Origin: Phycisphaerales bacterium UBA7800
GTDB taxonomy: Bacteria > Planctomycetota > Phycisphaerae > Phycisphaerales > Phycisphaeraceae
Reading direction: 5' to 3'
NCBI GenBank assembly: GCA_002480565.1
Contig: DLCK01000009.1
Coordinates: forward strand, 1-31,801
DNA: 31,801 nucleotides
Shown here in pieces: positions 1-7,909 of the stretch; the first letter of the stretch is position 1, and each line of letters starts with the position of its first letter. The notes beneath the pieces are model-generated. The model had not been told where the DNA came from. It saw only the letters and a program-made list of their open reading frames with translations, and did not search any database. Both the position numbers and the translations under genes were made by a program.

Positions 1-475
1 AAACCCATCGCCGTGACAATAAACGGATACAACGGATGCACCGATCTTCGCAAAGGTCAAACCAATGCTTGGTCCCACGGGGGACGTTAATCAAATCACC
101 CGCTTCAGTCTGCACAGCAAAAACCGGATCACCATTCCCCGGATTGATGTGAAAGATGCCACGACCTTTAACCACGAAACGGACTTCATCTTCATCGTGG
201 GTATGTTCCTTGTTGAACTTATCAAGTAATGCTTCAAGGTTCGGCGTGGACGGTGACACATTAATGACATCAGCAGTCACATAGTTCCCACGTTGGATCA
301 ACCGCTGAATCTCCGGGGCATAGGCATTGAGAATATCCTCAGCCTCGGCATTAACATCAACGCGACCTTCGACATCCCAATGTTCATACCAGATACCGTA
401 ACGGCGCAGGTATATTTCAATGTCAGCACGTTGTGTGATCTGCTGCTGGCTATCCTGAATCCAGATATGTGCCAT
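1..475 (-). CDS. mtnD: Acireductone dioxygenase (ARD), 3' end cut by the window edge
   Basis: Acireductone dioxygenase of the methionine salvage pathway, a cupin metalloenzyme that cleaves the acireductone made from methylthioribose to the 2-keto acid precursor of methionine. The visible protein (158 codons, from ATG at 475) starts MAHIWIQDSQQQITQ. It contains the cupin metal signature HTHDEDEVRFVVKG (two His and a Glu) and, further on, VPRGTKHWFD, whose His is the usual fourth ligand. An AAGG lies about 10 nt before the ATG. It follows mtnB on the same strand after a 100-nt gap, so the two probably form an operon, with more salvage genes possible beyond the window. The C-terminal end is missing only because the window stops. 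The family assignment is firm; whether the bound metal is Fe or Ni cannot be read from sequence. Confidence 0.93.
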   Translation of the reverse strand, partial: MAHIWIQDSQQQITQRADIEIYLRRYGIWYEHWDVEGRVDVNAEAEDILNAYAPEIQRLIQRGNYVTADVINVSPSTPNLEALLDKFNKEHTHDEDEVRFVVKGRGIFHINPGNGDPVFAVQTEAGDLINVPRGTKHWFDLCEDRCIRCIRLLSRRWV

Positions 476-575
476 AGTGGTCAGCCTTGTATTTGCATGG
501 TGAAGTCATTGCCTGCCACATCATGTGACATTCTTATCCATCACCAAACTAACAAAGTTAACCGCTAAAGGGTTG

Positions 576-1304
576 TTAGTTTTTCGATAGCTTTCTGCCA
601 ATGACTTCGAAGAGGAATTCAAAAATTTCCACGTGACGTCGGGCTTCGTCGAGGTCTTTGCCCCATGTGTACAAGCCGTGATTACGTAACAGCAGGCCAT
701 GACTCAGTGCCGGATCCTTGGCATCAAGGTCTTGGGAAAGTTGCGCAGCAAGCTGTTTGATATTCTGCGTATTGGGGTAGATGCGAACCTGCTGGGTATG
801 TTGATGTGTGGTCACACCGGCAAGACCTTTGAGCATTTCGTAGTCTGTAATATTGAGTATTCCCTGATCGCCAAAGTGATCCGAGAGGATGGTACTCCAG
901 ACGCTGTGGGTGTGCAGAACACTGCCAATCCCAGGACGCTTGGCCAACGCCACGTGCAACATCGTCTCAGCTGAACTCTTGGGCTGACCACTGCAAACGG
1001 GTAAACCATCATTGCCCACAAGCACGAATTCGTCTTCTGTGAGACAGCTCTTGTCTTTACCACTGGCAGTGATAAGCAGTTCAAATGGATCATCATCGAC
1101 CAACACGGAGTAGTTGCTGCTGGTGCCAAGTGACCAACCCCGTGAGTGAAATTCACGGCCTAATTCCATGAGTAATTGGCACATGGCAATGGTGTCCTGC
1201 TTGGGCTTTTTCGAAGCATTCGCAGCAACAGAAACTACATCGGCAGGTGAAGCGGAAGACGCCGGCGTGGACGTATCCGACACAATGGCGGGGGCGTGTG
1301 TCAT
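576..1304 (-). CDS. mtnB: Methylthioribulose-1-phosphate dehydratase
   Basis: Class II aldolase-fold enzyme that dehydrates 5-methylthioribulose-1-phosphate in methionine salvage. Visible family marks are FHSRGWSLGTSSNYSV near the N-terminus, the SAETMLH segment with the likely catalytic Glu, the zinc pair in LHTHSVW, and the third zinc His in RNHGLYTWG. The protein is 242 residues; relatives are about 200-210. The extra length is a roughly 40-residue Ala/Ser/Pro-rich N-terminal extension without a domain. The ATG at 1304 has an AAGGG 7 nt upstream. An internal ATG at 1184, with AGGA 10 nt upstream, would give a family-length protein and is the main alternative. mtnD lies downstream. A TATAAT hexamer on this strand at 1502-1507 could belong to its promoter, but I see no good -35 box. 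Confidence 0.93.
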   Translation of the reverse strand: MTHAPAIVSDTSTPASSASPADVVSVAANASKKPKQDTIAMCQLLMELGREFHSRGWSLGTSSNYSVLVDDDPFELLITASGKDKSCLTEDEFVLVGNDGLPVCSGQPKSSAETMLHVALAKRPGIGSVLHTHSVWSTILSDHFGDQGILNITDYEMLKGLAGVTTHQHTQQVRIYPNTQNIKQLAAQLSQDLDAKDPALSHGLLLRNHGLYTWGKDLDEARRHVEIFEFLFEVIGRKLSKN

Positions 1305-1520
1305 GAGGGAGCCCTTATTGAAATGTCAGCTAATCGGCATCGTCAGCAACGTAGCTTCGGAGACCATCAGCCAGTGATGAGGTGTTACAAGACTAACGAA
1401 ATGAGCATTGAAACCCAATGGACGTTGCAATGCTTCATCTATTTTTAACCGGCCTGACAAACACATCCCAAATCAGACCTTCAGTTCCTTTACTGCTAAC
1501 CATTATAGGATCACAAAGTA

Positions 1521-2912
1521 TCATGCACTATCGCCGCCCCCGGACGGTCCACCGGAAGCGCCCCCTGCGTTATCCCCTCCACCGCGTGGTTTGCGTCGTC
1601 GACGTCGACGACGTTTTTTGCGTGGACCATCTGCACCTTGCTCCCCCTCACCGCCGGTGGCCTGTGCTTGATCACGGGGTTGGTCGTTGTTGCCTGACTT
1701 ATCATCGGATGCTGCTTGCGGAGTGTTGTTGGTATTGGCATCACCAGCGTCACCGGGCTTGCGACGTCGGCGACGTCGGCGGGGCTTGCGCTGTTCGCCG
1801 GACTCTGCATTGGCATTGTCAGCTTCAGGCGTTTGAGCCGTAGCTTGGGGTTTCTTATCGCCAGACTCTCTTTGTGGCCGGGGCTTAGGAGCCGGTCGGC
1901 GGAATGCTTCGGACTTTTGCTGTGCAGCTTTTTCTTCCAATTGCTCGCGTCGAGCCTGAACTTCTTCCTTTTTGAGAATGGTGATGTTTTCCAAAGGATA
2001 GGCTTGCAGCGCACCGGGATTGTCATCCAACCGAACCAAAACAAGCTGCGTGAGAATCTGTGTGTCAATCACCACGCCAAGACCGTCTTCGGTTTCCACC
2101 GCGGTCTGCTTACGCGGCAAACGCTTCTGTAACTCGGTATAGGTCTGATCCTCATACCGCAGACAACACATCAACCGACCACAACGACCAGAAATCTTGG
2201 TGGGGTCCAGGGTTGCTTTCTGCACCTTGGCAGATCGCATCGACACCGGCTTGAGCACCTTGAGGAACTGTTTACAACAGCAGTGTTGCCCACATTTTTC
2301 ATAGTCAGCCACCAGTCGCGCTTCGTTGCGAGCATTGACCTGATGCATCTCGATTCGGGTCTGATACTCTGCTGCAAGCACACGGACCAACTCACGGAAG
2401 TCGACCCAGTCTTCGGAGGTGTAATAAAAAATAATCCGCTCACCGCCAAGGAGCTGTTCGACATCGACGAGCTTCATTGGCAAATCCATCTCGCGAATGG
2501 TCTGACGACCAAAGATGATTTTGCCAGTCTTGGACTCATCCAGATGGGACTGCTCATTGAGGTCTTCAATGGTCGCGACTCGCAGGACTTTACCCTGATT
2601 GAAATAGGGGTAGTCCTTACCACCGGAGTTATCAATGTACTGGAGCATCTGATCGCGGCTGATACTTTTGGAACAGCCGGAGTTGTTGCAGACGGTGGTG
2701 AGCATCTCTGCCATCTCGATACCACGCTTGGTACGGATCACCATTTTCGACCCGCAACCGGGCTTGGCATCACCACTGTAAGGCAGTTCAGCGATCTCAC
2801 GCAGATAACCAAAACGACAGACAATCGTCTTGGGGGCTTCGAGCTTTTCGTATGCTTTGCGGTCCTCTTCTTCCTCAAGCATGATCGGAAGAGGCATGAT
2901 TGATCCAGCCAT
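1521..2912 (-). CDS. ricT: PSP1-domain protein, RicT/YaaT family, with Arg-rich C-terminal tail
   Basis: PSP1-domain protein of the RicT (YaaT) family. In Bacillus, RicT works with RicA and RicF and affects RNase Y-dependent mRNA processing; in most other phyla its role is unproven. Residues about 30-315 form the conserved core. Key segments are CGQHCCCKQF (Cys207, 211-213), LKPVSMRSAKVQKATLDPTKISG, and CGRLMCCLRYE (Cys244, 249, 250), the cysteine set expected to bind a metal or cluster. Residues about 320-463 are low-complexity and charged, with two near-identical Arg tracts (about 375-385 and 431-443) and a Gly-rich end. This tail is much longer than the Bacillus protein and looks RNA-binding (inference). 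ATG at 2912 has GGAG 9 nt upstream. It is divergent from the SPFH gene; mtnB lies 216 nt downstream on the same strand. Confidence 0.88.
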   Translation of the reverse strand: MAGSIMPLPIMLEEEEDRKAYEKLEAPKTIVCRFGYLREIAELPYSGDAKPGCGSKMVIRTKRGIEMAEMLTTVCNNSGCSKSISRDQMLQYIDNSGGKDYPYFNQGKVLRVATIEDLNEQSHLDESKTGKIIFGRQTIREMDLPMKLVDVEQLLGGERIIFYYTSEDWVDFRELVRVLAAEYQTRIEMHQVNARNEARLVADYEKCGQHCCCKQFLKVLKPVSMRSAKVQKATLDPTKISGRCGRLMCCLRYEDQTYTELQKRLPRKQTAVETEDGLGVVIDTQILTQLVLVRLDDNPGALQAYPLENITILKKEEVQARREQLEEKAAQQKSEAFRRPAPKPRPQRESGDKKPQATAQTPEADNANAESGEQRKPRRRRRRRKPGDAGDANTNNTPQAASDDKSGNNDQPRDQAQATGGEGEQGADGPRKKRRRRRRRKPRGGGDNAGGASGGPSGGGDSA

Positions 2913-3060
2913 ATGGCAATGTCTCCGTGTATGTCACAACTGCGTGGGCAAGGACAAAAAAGACCAAGCCTTCGACGCGATATTTTAGTTGTCACCGACT
3001 AAGTTTTTTAAAGGAGCCCATCCACCTGTCGGCCGGCAAGACGGGGTTCGTACACGGAGT

Positions 3061-3089
3061 TTGTGTCAAAGTATTGTATCAAAAATAAT
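3061..3089 (+). promoter_or_regulatory. Putative sigma70-type promoter of the SPFH gene
   Basis: TTGTGT (3061-3066) and AATAAT (3084-3089) are separated by exactly 17 nt. The expected start of transcription is near 3096, giving a leader of about 67 nt before the ATG at 3163. The -10 box matches 5 of 6 consensus bases; the -35 box is weaker. Confidence 0.5.
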
Positions 3090-3162
3090 GTATCCTGTGA
3101 CCGTAACGACTCATAGCTGATAAAGTATCGAAAATTTTAAATACCTTCACCGGGAGTTTGTC

Positions 3163-4065
3163 ATGCGAATCATTCGTTTTCCAATTTATGTCATCAAACA
3201 GTACGAACGTGGCATCATTGAATCATTTGGGAAATACACTCGTTTTGCCAGTCCGGGATTACACTTTCAAATCCCCATCTTCAATATCACACGTGTCCGT
3301 GATGTTCGAGAACACACCATGGAGATCACCCCACAGGAAGTGATCACCAAAGACAACGTGGAGATTAAAGTCGACGGATTGATCTGGGTCCGACCAGGAT
3401 TTGAATCCGTTGATATCCAAAAGACCTTTTACAATATTGATAATTGGAAACGGGCAGTCATCCAACTCGCTCAAACAAATCTTCGTCAGGAATTTGGACA
3501 TCTGACTTTGGATGAAAGTTTGATTGCGCGTGAACGAATCTCCGAAAATCTGCGTGATACGCTTGACACTTTGACCAAGGACTGGGGATTGAAGGTCAGC
3601 AAAGTCGAGATCAAGCTCATTGATCCGCCCCACGACATCAAAACTGCGATGCACAAGCAAAAAACGGCAGAACAGGAACGCCGAGCCATGAAACTCTTGG
3701 CAACGGGTCGCTATGAGGCAGCCGAACAAGATAAACTGGCATCAATCCAAATTGCAGACGGCAAGAAAGAAGCCGAAATCAAGGTTGCAGAAGGTAAGGC
3801 AAAAGGCATTGAGTTGGTTAATGAAGCGGCTGAAAAATATTTCAAAGGTAGCGCCAAAGAACTCAAGCGACTGGAAATGACCGAAGAGTCACTGAAAAAC
3901 AACACCAAGTTCATCATCACACAACAAGGCATCACACCTAACCTGCTCATTGGTGACATGCCGATCAAAATGCCAGAAGGTTCCGGGCAGATGTTTTCAC
4001 AGAACCATACCGCTTCTGAACCAAGCACATCATCAACATCCAAAACAGATTCCAATGATGATTGA
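3163..4065 (+). CDS. SPFH/band 7 (stomatin-prohibitin-like) protein
   Basis: SPFH-domain protein of 300 residues. Family members oligomerise on membranes, organise microdomains and often control proteases, but the partner here is unknown. The N-terminal YERGIIESFGKYTRFASPGLHFQIPIF is the classical band 7 opening, followed by the PQEVITKDNVEIKVDGLIWVR strand region. Residues about 160-235 form an Ala/Glu/Lys-rich helix (EQERRAMKLLATGRYEAAEQDKLASIQIADGKKEAEIK...) typical of the coiled-coil half. The C-terminus is Ser/Thr-rich. Unusually, there is no clear transmembrane helix before the domain, only the short stretch IIRFPIYVI. A stop codon lies about 45 nt upstream in frame with no start codon between, so the missing helix is not a start-choice artefact. 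GGGAG precedes the ATG by 7 nt. It converges on metF with an 8-nt gap. Confidence 0.85.
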   Translation: MRIIRFPIYVIKQYERGIIESFGKYTRFASPGLHFQIPIFNITRVRDVREHTMEITPQEVITKDNVEIKVDGLIWVRPGFESVDIQKTFYNIDNWKRAVIQLAQTNLRQEFGHLTLDESLIARERISENLRDTLDTLTKDWGLKVSKVEIKLIDPPHDIKTAMHKQKTAEQERRAMKLLATGRYEAAEQDKLASIQIADGKKEAEIKVAEGKAKGIELVNEAAEKYFKGSAKELKRLEMTEESLKNNTKFIITQQGITPNLLIGDMPIKMPEGSGQMFSQNHTASEPSTSSTSKTDSNDD

Positions 4066-4073
4066 CCGATGAT

Positions 4074-4994
4074 TCACTTTCCTGTCACAGGCGTCGAATC
4101 GTTCAACCCCATGCGAAGGTAAATCTGCTGGGTGGTGTCGGACTTGTTGAGGGTGTAGAAGTGGATGCCACGGACGTCGTTATCCAGCAGATCCATGCAT
4201 TGCTTGGTGGCCCAGTGAATGCCGACCTGTTTGACGGCATCGGGGTCATCCTGCACCCGTTGGATTGCACGGATCAATGGTGCGGGGAAACGTGATCCGG
4301 CGGAGAGCTCTGCCATGCGTTTCATACCGGTGACCGTGGAGACAGGCATAATGCCAGCGATGATGGGGATGTTGATCCCTGCCAATTCACAGCGTTCACA
4401 GAAATCGAAAAAGTCTCGGTTGTCGAAAAACAACTGCGTGCAGATGTAGTCGGCGCCAGCATCGACCTTGGCTTTGAGATAGTCCATCTCCAACAGGCGA
4501 TTAGGGGTTGCTGGATGTCCTTCAGGGAAGCCTGCAACACCAATCCCAAAGCCGCGTTTGTCAGGATGATTGCCCTTTTCGCCGAATTGTTTGATGTAGG
4601 ACACCAAGTCCGTAGCGTGCTCAAAGGCATCTTGCTTGCGGTCATAGCCGGGCTTGTCAGCAGGCAGGTCACCACCTAGTGCAAGGATGTTGCCAACCCC
4701 TGCCGCAGCGTAACGCTCAAGGATGCTGGCGATTTCCGGCTCCTGATGACAGACGCAAGTCAGATGCGGGATGGGATTAAGCTGGCTTTGCTGCTGAATG
4801 CGGACCACCAGGTCATGGGTCAACTCGCGTGTCGAGCCTCCTGCACCATATGTCACGGAGACAAAGGACGGCTTAAGCTCGGTGAGTTGTTCAATCGCCT
4901 GATACAACGACTCTGCGGACTTCTCGTTCTTGGGCGGGAAGAACTCAAAGGAAAGCGTCGTAGGCTGTTCATCGAATATGTCGTTAATGTGCAT
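4074..4994 (-). CDS. metF: 5,10-methylenetetrahydrofolate reductase
   Basis: FAD-dependent reductase making 5-methyl-THF, the methyl donor for methionine synthesis. The 306-residue protein has normal bacterial MetF length and motifs: LSFEFFPPKN at the N-terminus (with the Glu that acts in the flavin site), FVSVTYGAGGSTR, LALGGDLPAD, FGIGVAGFPEGHP, and GADYICTQLFFDN. The ATG at 4994 has AAGGAT about 9 nt upstream. Its promoter is the best in the window, and a perfect 14-bp palindrome sits at the predicted transcription start, so repression by a dimeric regulator is likely (inference). It faces the SPFH gene tail to tail with almost no gap. Function fits with the nearby methionine-salvage genes, although they are not in one operon. 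Confidence 0.96.
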   Translation of the reverse strand: MHINDIFDEQPTTLSFEFFPPKNEKSAESLYQAIEQLTELKPSFVSVTYGAGGSTRELTHDLVVRIQQQSQLNPIPHLTCVCHQEPEIASILERYAAAGVGNILALGGDLPADKPGYDRKQDAFEHATDLVSYIKQFGEKGNHPDKRGFGIGVAGFPEGHPATPNRLLEMDYLKAKVDAGADYICTQLFFDNRDFFDFCERCELAGINIPIIAGIMPVSTVTGMKRMAELSAGSRFPAPLIRAIQRVQDDPDAVKQVGIHWATKQCMDLLDNDVRGIHFYTLNKSDTTQQIYLRMGLNDSTPVTGK

Positions 4995-5007
4995 TTCTTT
5001 TCATCCT

Positions 5008-5021
5008 TTAATCCGGATTAA
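5008..5021. promoter_or_regulatory. Perfect 14-bp palindrome, putative operator of metF
   Basis: TTAATCCGGATTAA is identical to its reverse complement. It lies just downstream of the -10 box of the metF promoter, over the expected transcription start, and upstream of the ribosome binding site. This is a classic position for a repressor site. The binding protein is unknown. Confidence 0.5.
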
Positions 5022-5024
5022 CAA

Positions 5025-5053
5025 ATACTATCAAGCTGGGTAATTGGTGTCAA
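5025..5053 (-). promoter_or_regulatory. Putative sigma70-type promoter of metF
   Basis: On the minus strand, a consensus TTGACA (5053-5048) is followed after 17 nt by TAGTAT (5030-5025). Transcription would begin near 5018, leaving a short leader of about 24 nt before the metF ATG at 4994. Confidence 0.65.
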
Positions 5054-5196
5054 TCGGAATATTACCGAGAGTTTACGGGTTGGCATTGATAACGAAAGGT
5101 TCCTGTTAAGCGATTTGAACTCAAGGATTTGGATTAGGTCAAGGCAATATCTTCCAAGACCCGATGTGTAGTAAATGTCCTTGATCCTGATCTTAA

Positions 5197-5973
5197 ATGA
5201 TGACTCCCATGCGTGCTGACCCCAAACCCATCGTTGACCTGATTATTCCTGCATACAACGAACAGCAGAACATTGTCGCGTTGGGTTGCGCGATCCCCCG
5301 TGATTACTTTCGACACATTATTCTTGTGGACAATAATTCTACGGACAATACGGCAGATCTAGCCCGTCAACAAGGTTTTGTCGTACTGCATCAACCGACT
5401 CGTGGGTATGGGGCAGCGTGTCTCAAGGGCATCTGCTGGTTAAAGCTCCAATGCCCCCCGCCGGAGATGGTGGCGTTTCTGGATGCTGACCTGTCGGACG
5501 ATCCATCGCTGTTACCCAAACTGGGCAAACCCATCGCACGCGGTGAAGCAATGATGGTCATCGGTTCTCGTCGCAAACTCGCAGAGCCTGGAAGCCTCAC
5601 CTTCACTCAACGCTTTGGCAATCGCCTGGCATGCTTTTTAATCTGGCTGACCACCTGCAAAAAGTTCACTGACCTGGGGCCCATGCGCGTTATCGACTGG
5701 CCAACCCTGCTCAAACTCGACATGCGTGATACCACCTGGGGCTGGACTGTTGAAATGCAATACAAGGCAGCAGCCCGCAAACTCGCCTGCTTCGACATCG
5801 ACGTCCCCTACCGCCGTCGCAATGCAGGCGTGAGCAAAATCTCCGGTTCAATCAAAGGCTCGATCAAAGCAGGCTACAAAATCCTGATGACAATTTTCTG
5901 TCTCTGGTGCGGTGATCGATGTGGCAAGTGGTTTGGTTGCGCCAAACAAAAAGATATCGCAATTGATGACTGA
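5197..5973 (+). CDS. Family 2 glycosyltransferase (DPM1/DPG synthase-like)
   Basis: GT-A-fold inverting glycosyltransferase of family 2, 258 residues. The nucleotide-sugar binding start is VDLIIPAYNEQQNIVAL, followed by LVDNNSTDNTADLA and the metal-binding acidic motif FLDADLSDDPSLLPKL. Later come GSRRKLAEPGSL, FTDLGPMR and WGWTVEMQYKAA, which match the polyprenyl-phosphate sugar transferase-like branch. The C-terminus (about 215-240, SIKAGYKILMTIFCLWCG) may be a single membrane-associated segment. Donor and acceptor cannot be told. Three ATGs (5197, 5200, 5209) are possible and none has a clear ribosome binding site; I give the longest form. It is divergent from metF across about 200 nt, and its 3' end is followed by an inverted repeat that may terminate transcription. 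Confidence 0.87.
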   Translation: MMTPMRADPKPIVDLIIPAYNEQQNIVALGCAIPRDYFRHIILVDNNSTDNTADLARQQGFVVLHQPTRGYGAACLKGICWLKLQCPPPEMVAFLDADLSDDPSLLPKLGKPIARGEAMMVIGSRRKLAEPGSLTFTQRFGNRLACFLIWLTTCKKFTDLGPMRVIDWPTLLKLDMRDTTWGWTVEMQYKAAARKLACFDIDVPYRRRNAGVSKISGSIKGSIKAGYKILMTIFCLWCGDRCGKWFGCAKQKDIAIDD

Positions 5974-6007
5974 TGGAACTTGTGGCAATTCAAAGCACAT
6001 GGCTTTT

Positions 6008-6085
6008 ACCACAGAGTCACAGAGACACAGAGAAAAGCAATAAAAATTCTCTGTCTTGAACTCTGTGCCTCTGTGACTCTGTGGT
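6008..6085. repeat. Inverted repeat A built from 8-base (CACAGAG) units
   Basis: Two 25-base arms, 6008-6032 and 6061-6085, are reverse complements with a single mismatch, around a 28-nt AT-rich loop. Each arm is a run of about three 8-base units (ACCACAGAG, TCACAGAG, ACACAGAG). It lies between two convergent genes (glycosyltransferase and sulP) and could act as a two-way terminator or mRNA end stabiliser. Relatives lie at 7803-7887 and 24015-24086. Similar units are familiar in intergenic DNA of many environmental bacteria. Confidence 0.85.
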
Positions 6086-6103
6086 GTATGCCATCACTAA
6101 AAT

Positions 6104-7654
6104 TTACGCCAACTCGTCGACCGCCAAGTGATAGTGCGGGTCTTCCAGGTGGTTGACCTCGACCATGTCCCCTGCTTTTTCCAATAGCGTTTTACATTCA
6201 GGACTCAGATGGACGATGTGCAGCGTCTTGCCCAAACTTCGATAACGGACTGCCAATGCGTCGATGGCCTCCAGCCCGCTGTGACCATACACACGTGAAT
6301 GAGCGAAGTCGATGATCACATCATCCGGATCGGTATCAGGCGTGAAAAGTTGTTTAAAGTCACCAATAGAAGCAAAGAACAACGGGCCATCGAGTTCGTA
6401 AATTTTCCAGCCTTGTGGGTTGTTTCGTGTCTTGCAGTAGATGTGCTTGGACTTCTCCCAGGCGAAGACCAAAGCTGAAACGATCACACCGACGAACACG
6501 GCGATGGCAAGGTCATGCATCACGGTAATACCGGAAACCAGCACAATGACAATGGCGTCGGCACGGGGAATCTTGCCCATGACGCGGAAACTGGACCATT
6601 CAAATGTGCCAATGACCACCATGAACATCACGCCAGTCAGAGCTGCGATGGGAATCTGTTCGATGAGTCCAGAGCCAAAGAGGACAAACAGCAGCAGGAA
6701 GATGGATGCACTAAAACCTGACAATCGACCACGCCCGCCGGACTCGATGTTGATGACACTTTGGCCGATCATTGCACAACCGCCCATGCCGCCGAAGACA
6801 CCATTGACCATGTTGGCCAAACCCAATGCCATACATTCACGATTACCACGACCACGGGATTGGGTCATTTCATCAAGCAGGCTCAGCGTCATCAGTGATT
6901 CGATCAAACCGACACTGGCCACGATAGCGGCATAGGGGAAGACAATTTTCAATGTCTCCATATTCCAAGGCACACCCGGAAGGTGAAACTGCGGGAGTCC
7001 ACCTTTGATCGAGCCTGCCAGATCACCGACGGTGTGGGTGTCGATTTTGAGAAAATGCACCAGCAAGGTGATGGCTAGAATCCCGACCAGTGGTGCCGGA
7101 ATCGCTTTGGTGATACTGGACATCCCCAAGATGATCGCCATGGTACCCAGTACCAAACCGAGCATCAGATACAGTTCATTGCCAGTCATCCATTGCATGA
7201 CTTTCACGCCATCGACCATTGTGGCATTCTGGAAGCTCTGCATTTGTGCAAGGAAAATGACGATGGCAAGTCCATTGACAAAGCCAAACATCACCGACTC
7301 GGGCACAAGGCGTACGAGTTTACCCAAGCGCAACAGTCCGGCGGATATCTGGAATACCCCTGCCAATAACACTGCGACAAACATGTATTCGATGCCATGC
7401 TGAGCAACCAATGCGACCAACACCACAGCCACCGCACCCGTCGCACCGGAGATCATCCCTGGCCGACCACCAAGTAGTGAAGTGATCAAACCCACCATAA
7501 ACGCAGCGTAAAGTCCGACCAGTGGTTCGACACCTGCGACAAATGCAAAGGCAACCGCTTCAGGCACCAAAGCCAGCGCAACGGTCAAGCCAGATAGGAT
7601 GTCGATTTTAATGTTCGGCGAAAAACTCTTCCGCCAACTGGGAAGTTCAGTCAC
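6104..7654 (-). CDS. SulP family anion transporter with C-terminal STAS domain
   Basis: SLC26/SulP-type inner-membrane anion transporter, 516 residues. The first 390 or so residues are about 10-12 hydrophobic segments and hold the family signatures LSGLTVALALVPEAVAFAFVAGV, SGATGAVAVVLVALVAQHG and FGGMGGCAMIGQSVINIESGGRGRLSG. The last 120 residues form a STAS domain, with VIIDFAHSRVYGHSGLEAIDAL as its core and a Ser at the anti-sigma-antagonist-like position. The substrate could be sulfate, bicarbonate or another anion and cannot be decided here. The start is GTG at 7654, chosen because AGGAG lies 7 nt upstream. That ribosome binding site is partly inside a 12-bp stem of the leader (7663-7727). 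A promoter candidate at 7759-7786 leaves a leader of about 98 nt. The gene converges on the glycosyltransferase through repeat A. Confidence 0.93.
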   Translation of the reverse strand: MTELPSWRKSFSPNIKIDILSGLTVALALVPEAVAFAFVAGVEPLVGLYAAFMVGLITSLLGGRPGMISGATGAVAVVLVALVAQHGIEYMFVAVLLAGVFQISAGLLRLGKLVRLVPESVMFGFVNGLAIVIFLAQMQSFQNATMVDGVKVMQWMTGNELYLMLGLVLGTMAIILGMSSITKAIPAPLVGILAITLLVHFLKIDTHTVGDLAGSIKGGLPQFHLPGVPWNMETLKIVFPYAAIVASVGLIESLMTLSLLDEMTQSRGRGNRECMALGLANMVNGVFGGMGGCAMIGQSVINIESGGRGRLSGFSASIFLLLFVLFGSGLIEQIPIAALTGVMFMVVIGTFEWSSFRVMGKIPRADAIVIVLVSGITVMHDLAIAVFVGVIVSALVFAWEKSKHIYCKTRNNPQGWKIYELDGPLFFASIGDFKQLFTPDTDPDDVIIDFAHSRVYGHSGLEAIDALAVRYRSLGKTLHIVHLSPECKTLLEKAGDMVEVNHLEDPHYHLAVDELA

Positions 7655-7662
7655 TTGATACT

Positions 7663-7727
7663 CCTGATAAACGTGCCGGCAAACTCACGGCTAAGGCCTG
7701 GAAAGCGGCGGGAACCACGTTATCAGG
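7663..7727 (-). promoter_or_regulatory. sulP leader stem that masks the ribosome binding site
   Basis: On the transcript, the arm at 7727-7716 (CCTGATAACGTG) can pair with the arm at 7675-7663 (CACGTTTATCAGG) through 12 base pairs and one bulged base. The 3' arm includes the AGG of the AGGAG ribosome binding site. The 40-nt loop between the arms holds short GC-rich complementary pieces. The layout (promoter, leader, stem ending in the Shine-Dalgarno) is that of a translational switch. I do not recognise a known riboswitch class in it. Confidence 0.45.
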
Positions 7728-7758
7728 CGCAGATGCGTGCACTGGGGCAAAGCGAAGG

Positions 7759-7786
7759 ATTGTAGCGGAGTGAGACAGATGTGCAA
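7759..7786 (-). promoter_or_regulatory. Putative promoter of sulP
   Basis: On the minus strand TTGCAC (7786-7781) is followed after 16 nt by TACAAT (7764-7759). The -10 box is 5 of 6. It would start RNA near 7752, upstream of the leader stem. Confidence 0.45.
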
Positions 7787-7802
7787 CACGCAAAAGTTTT
7801 TT

Positions 7803-7887
7803 AACCACAGAGGCACACACACTCAGAGCCTGAAAATGAGACGAGAAACATCATGTCTTTTCTCTGTGCCTCTGTGACTCTGTGGTT
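7803..7887. repeat. Inverted repeat B, degenerate copy of the CACAGAG element
   Basis: The right arm (7862-7887) matches the right arm of repeat A and extends it by one T. The left arm begins AACCACAGAGGCACA but has drifted afterwards. It lies just downstream of the beta-mannosidase stop and upstream of the sulP promoter, so in an intergenic space at a 3' end, as with the other copies. Confidence 0.8.
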
Positions 7888-7909
7888 GAGCCAACCACTT
7901 TGGGTATTC

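Noticed and set aside
1305..1520. Possible SAM-type riboswitch in front of mtnB
   Set aside because: I looked for the conserved cores of the SAM-I, SAM-II and SAH classes and found none. A 7-bp dyad at 1404-1434 has a 17-nt loop and is too weak to claim.
1594..1619. Perfect 20-bp palindrome followed by six Ts, resembling a terminator on the plus strand
   Set aside because: It lies within ricT in the stretch that encodes consecutive arginines; alternating CGA/CGT-type codons create the symmetry. No plus-strand gene ends there.
3010..3056. GC-rich block with GGGGTTCGTACAC, faintly like a tRNA T-arm
   Set aside because: No acceptor stem, D-arm or anticodon arm can be paired around it. A 6-bp stem with one G-U pair is all that can be drawn.
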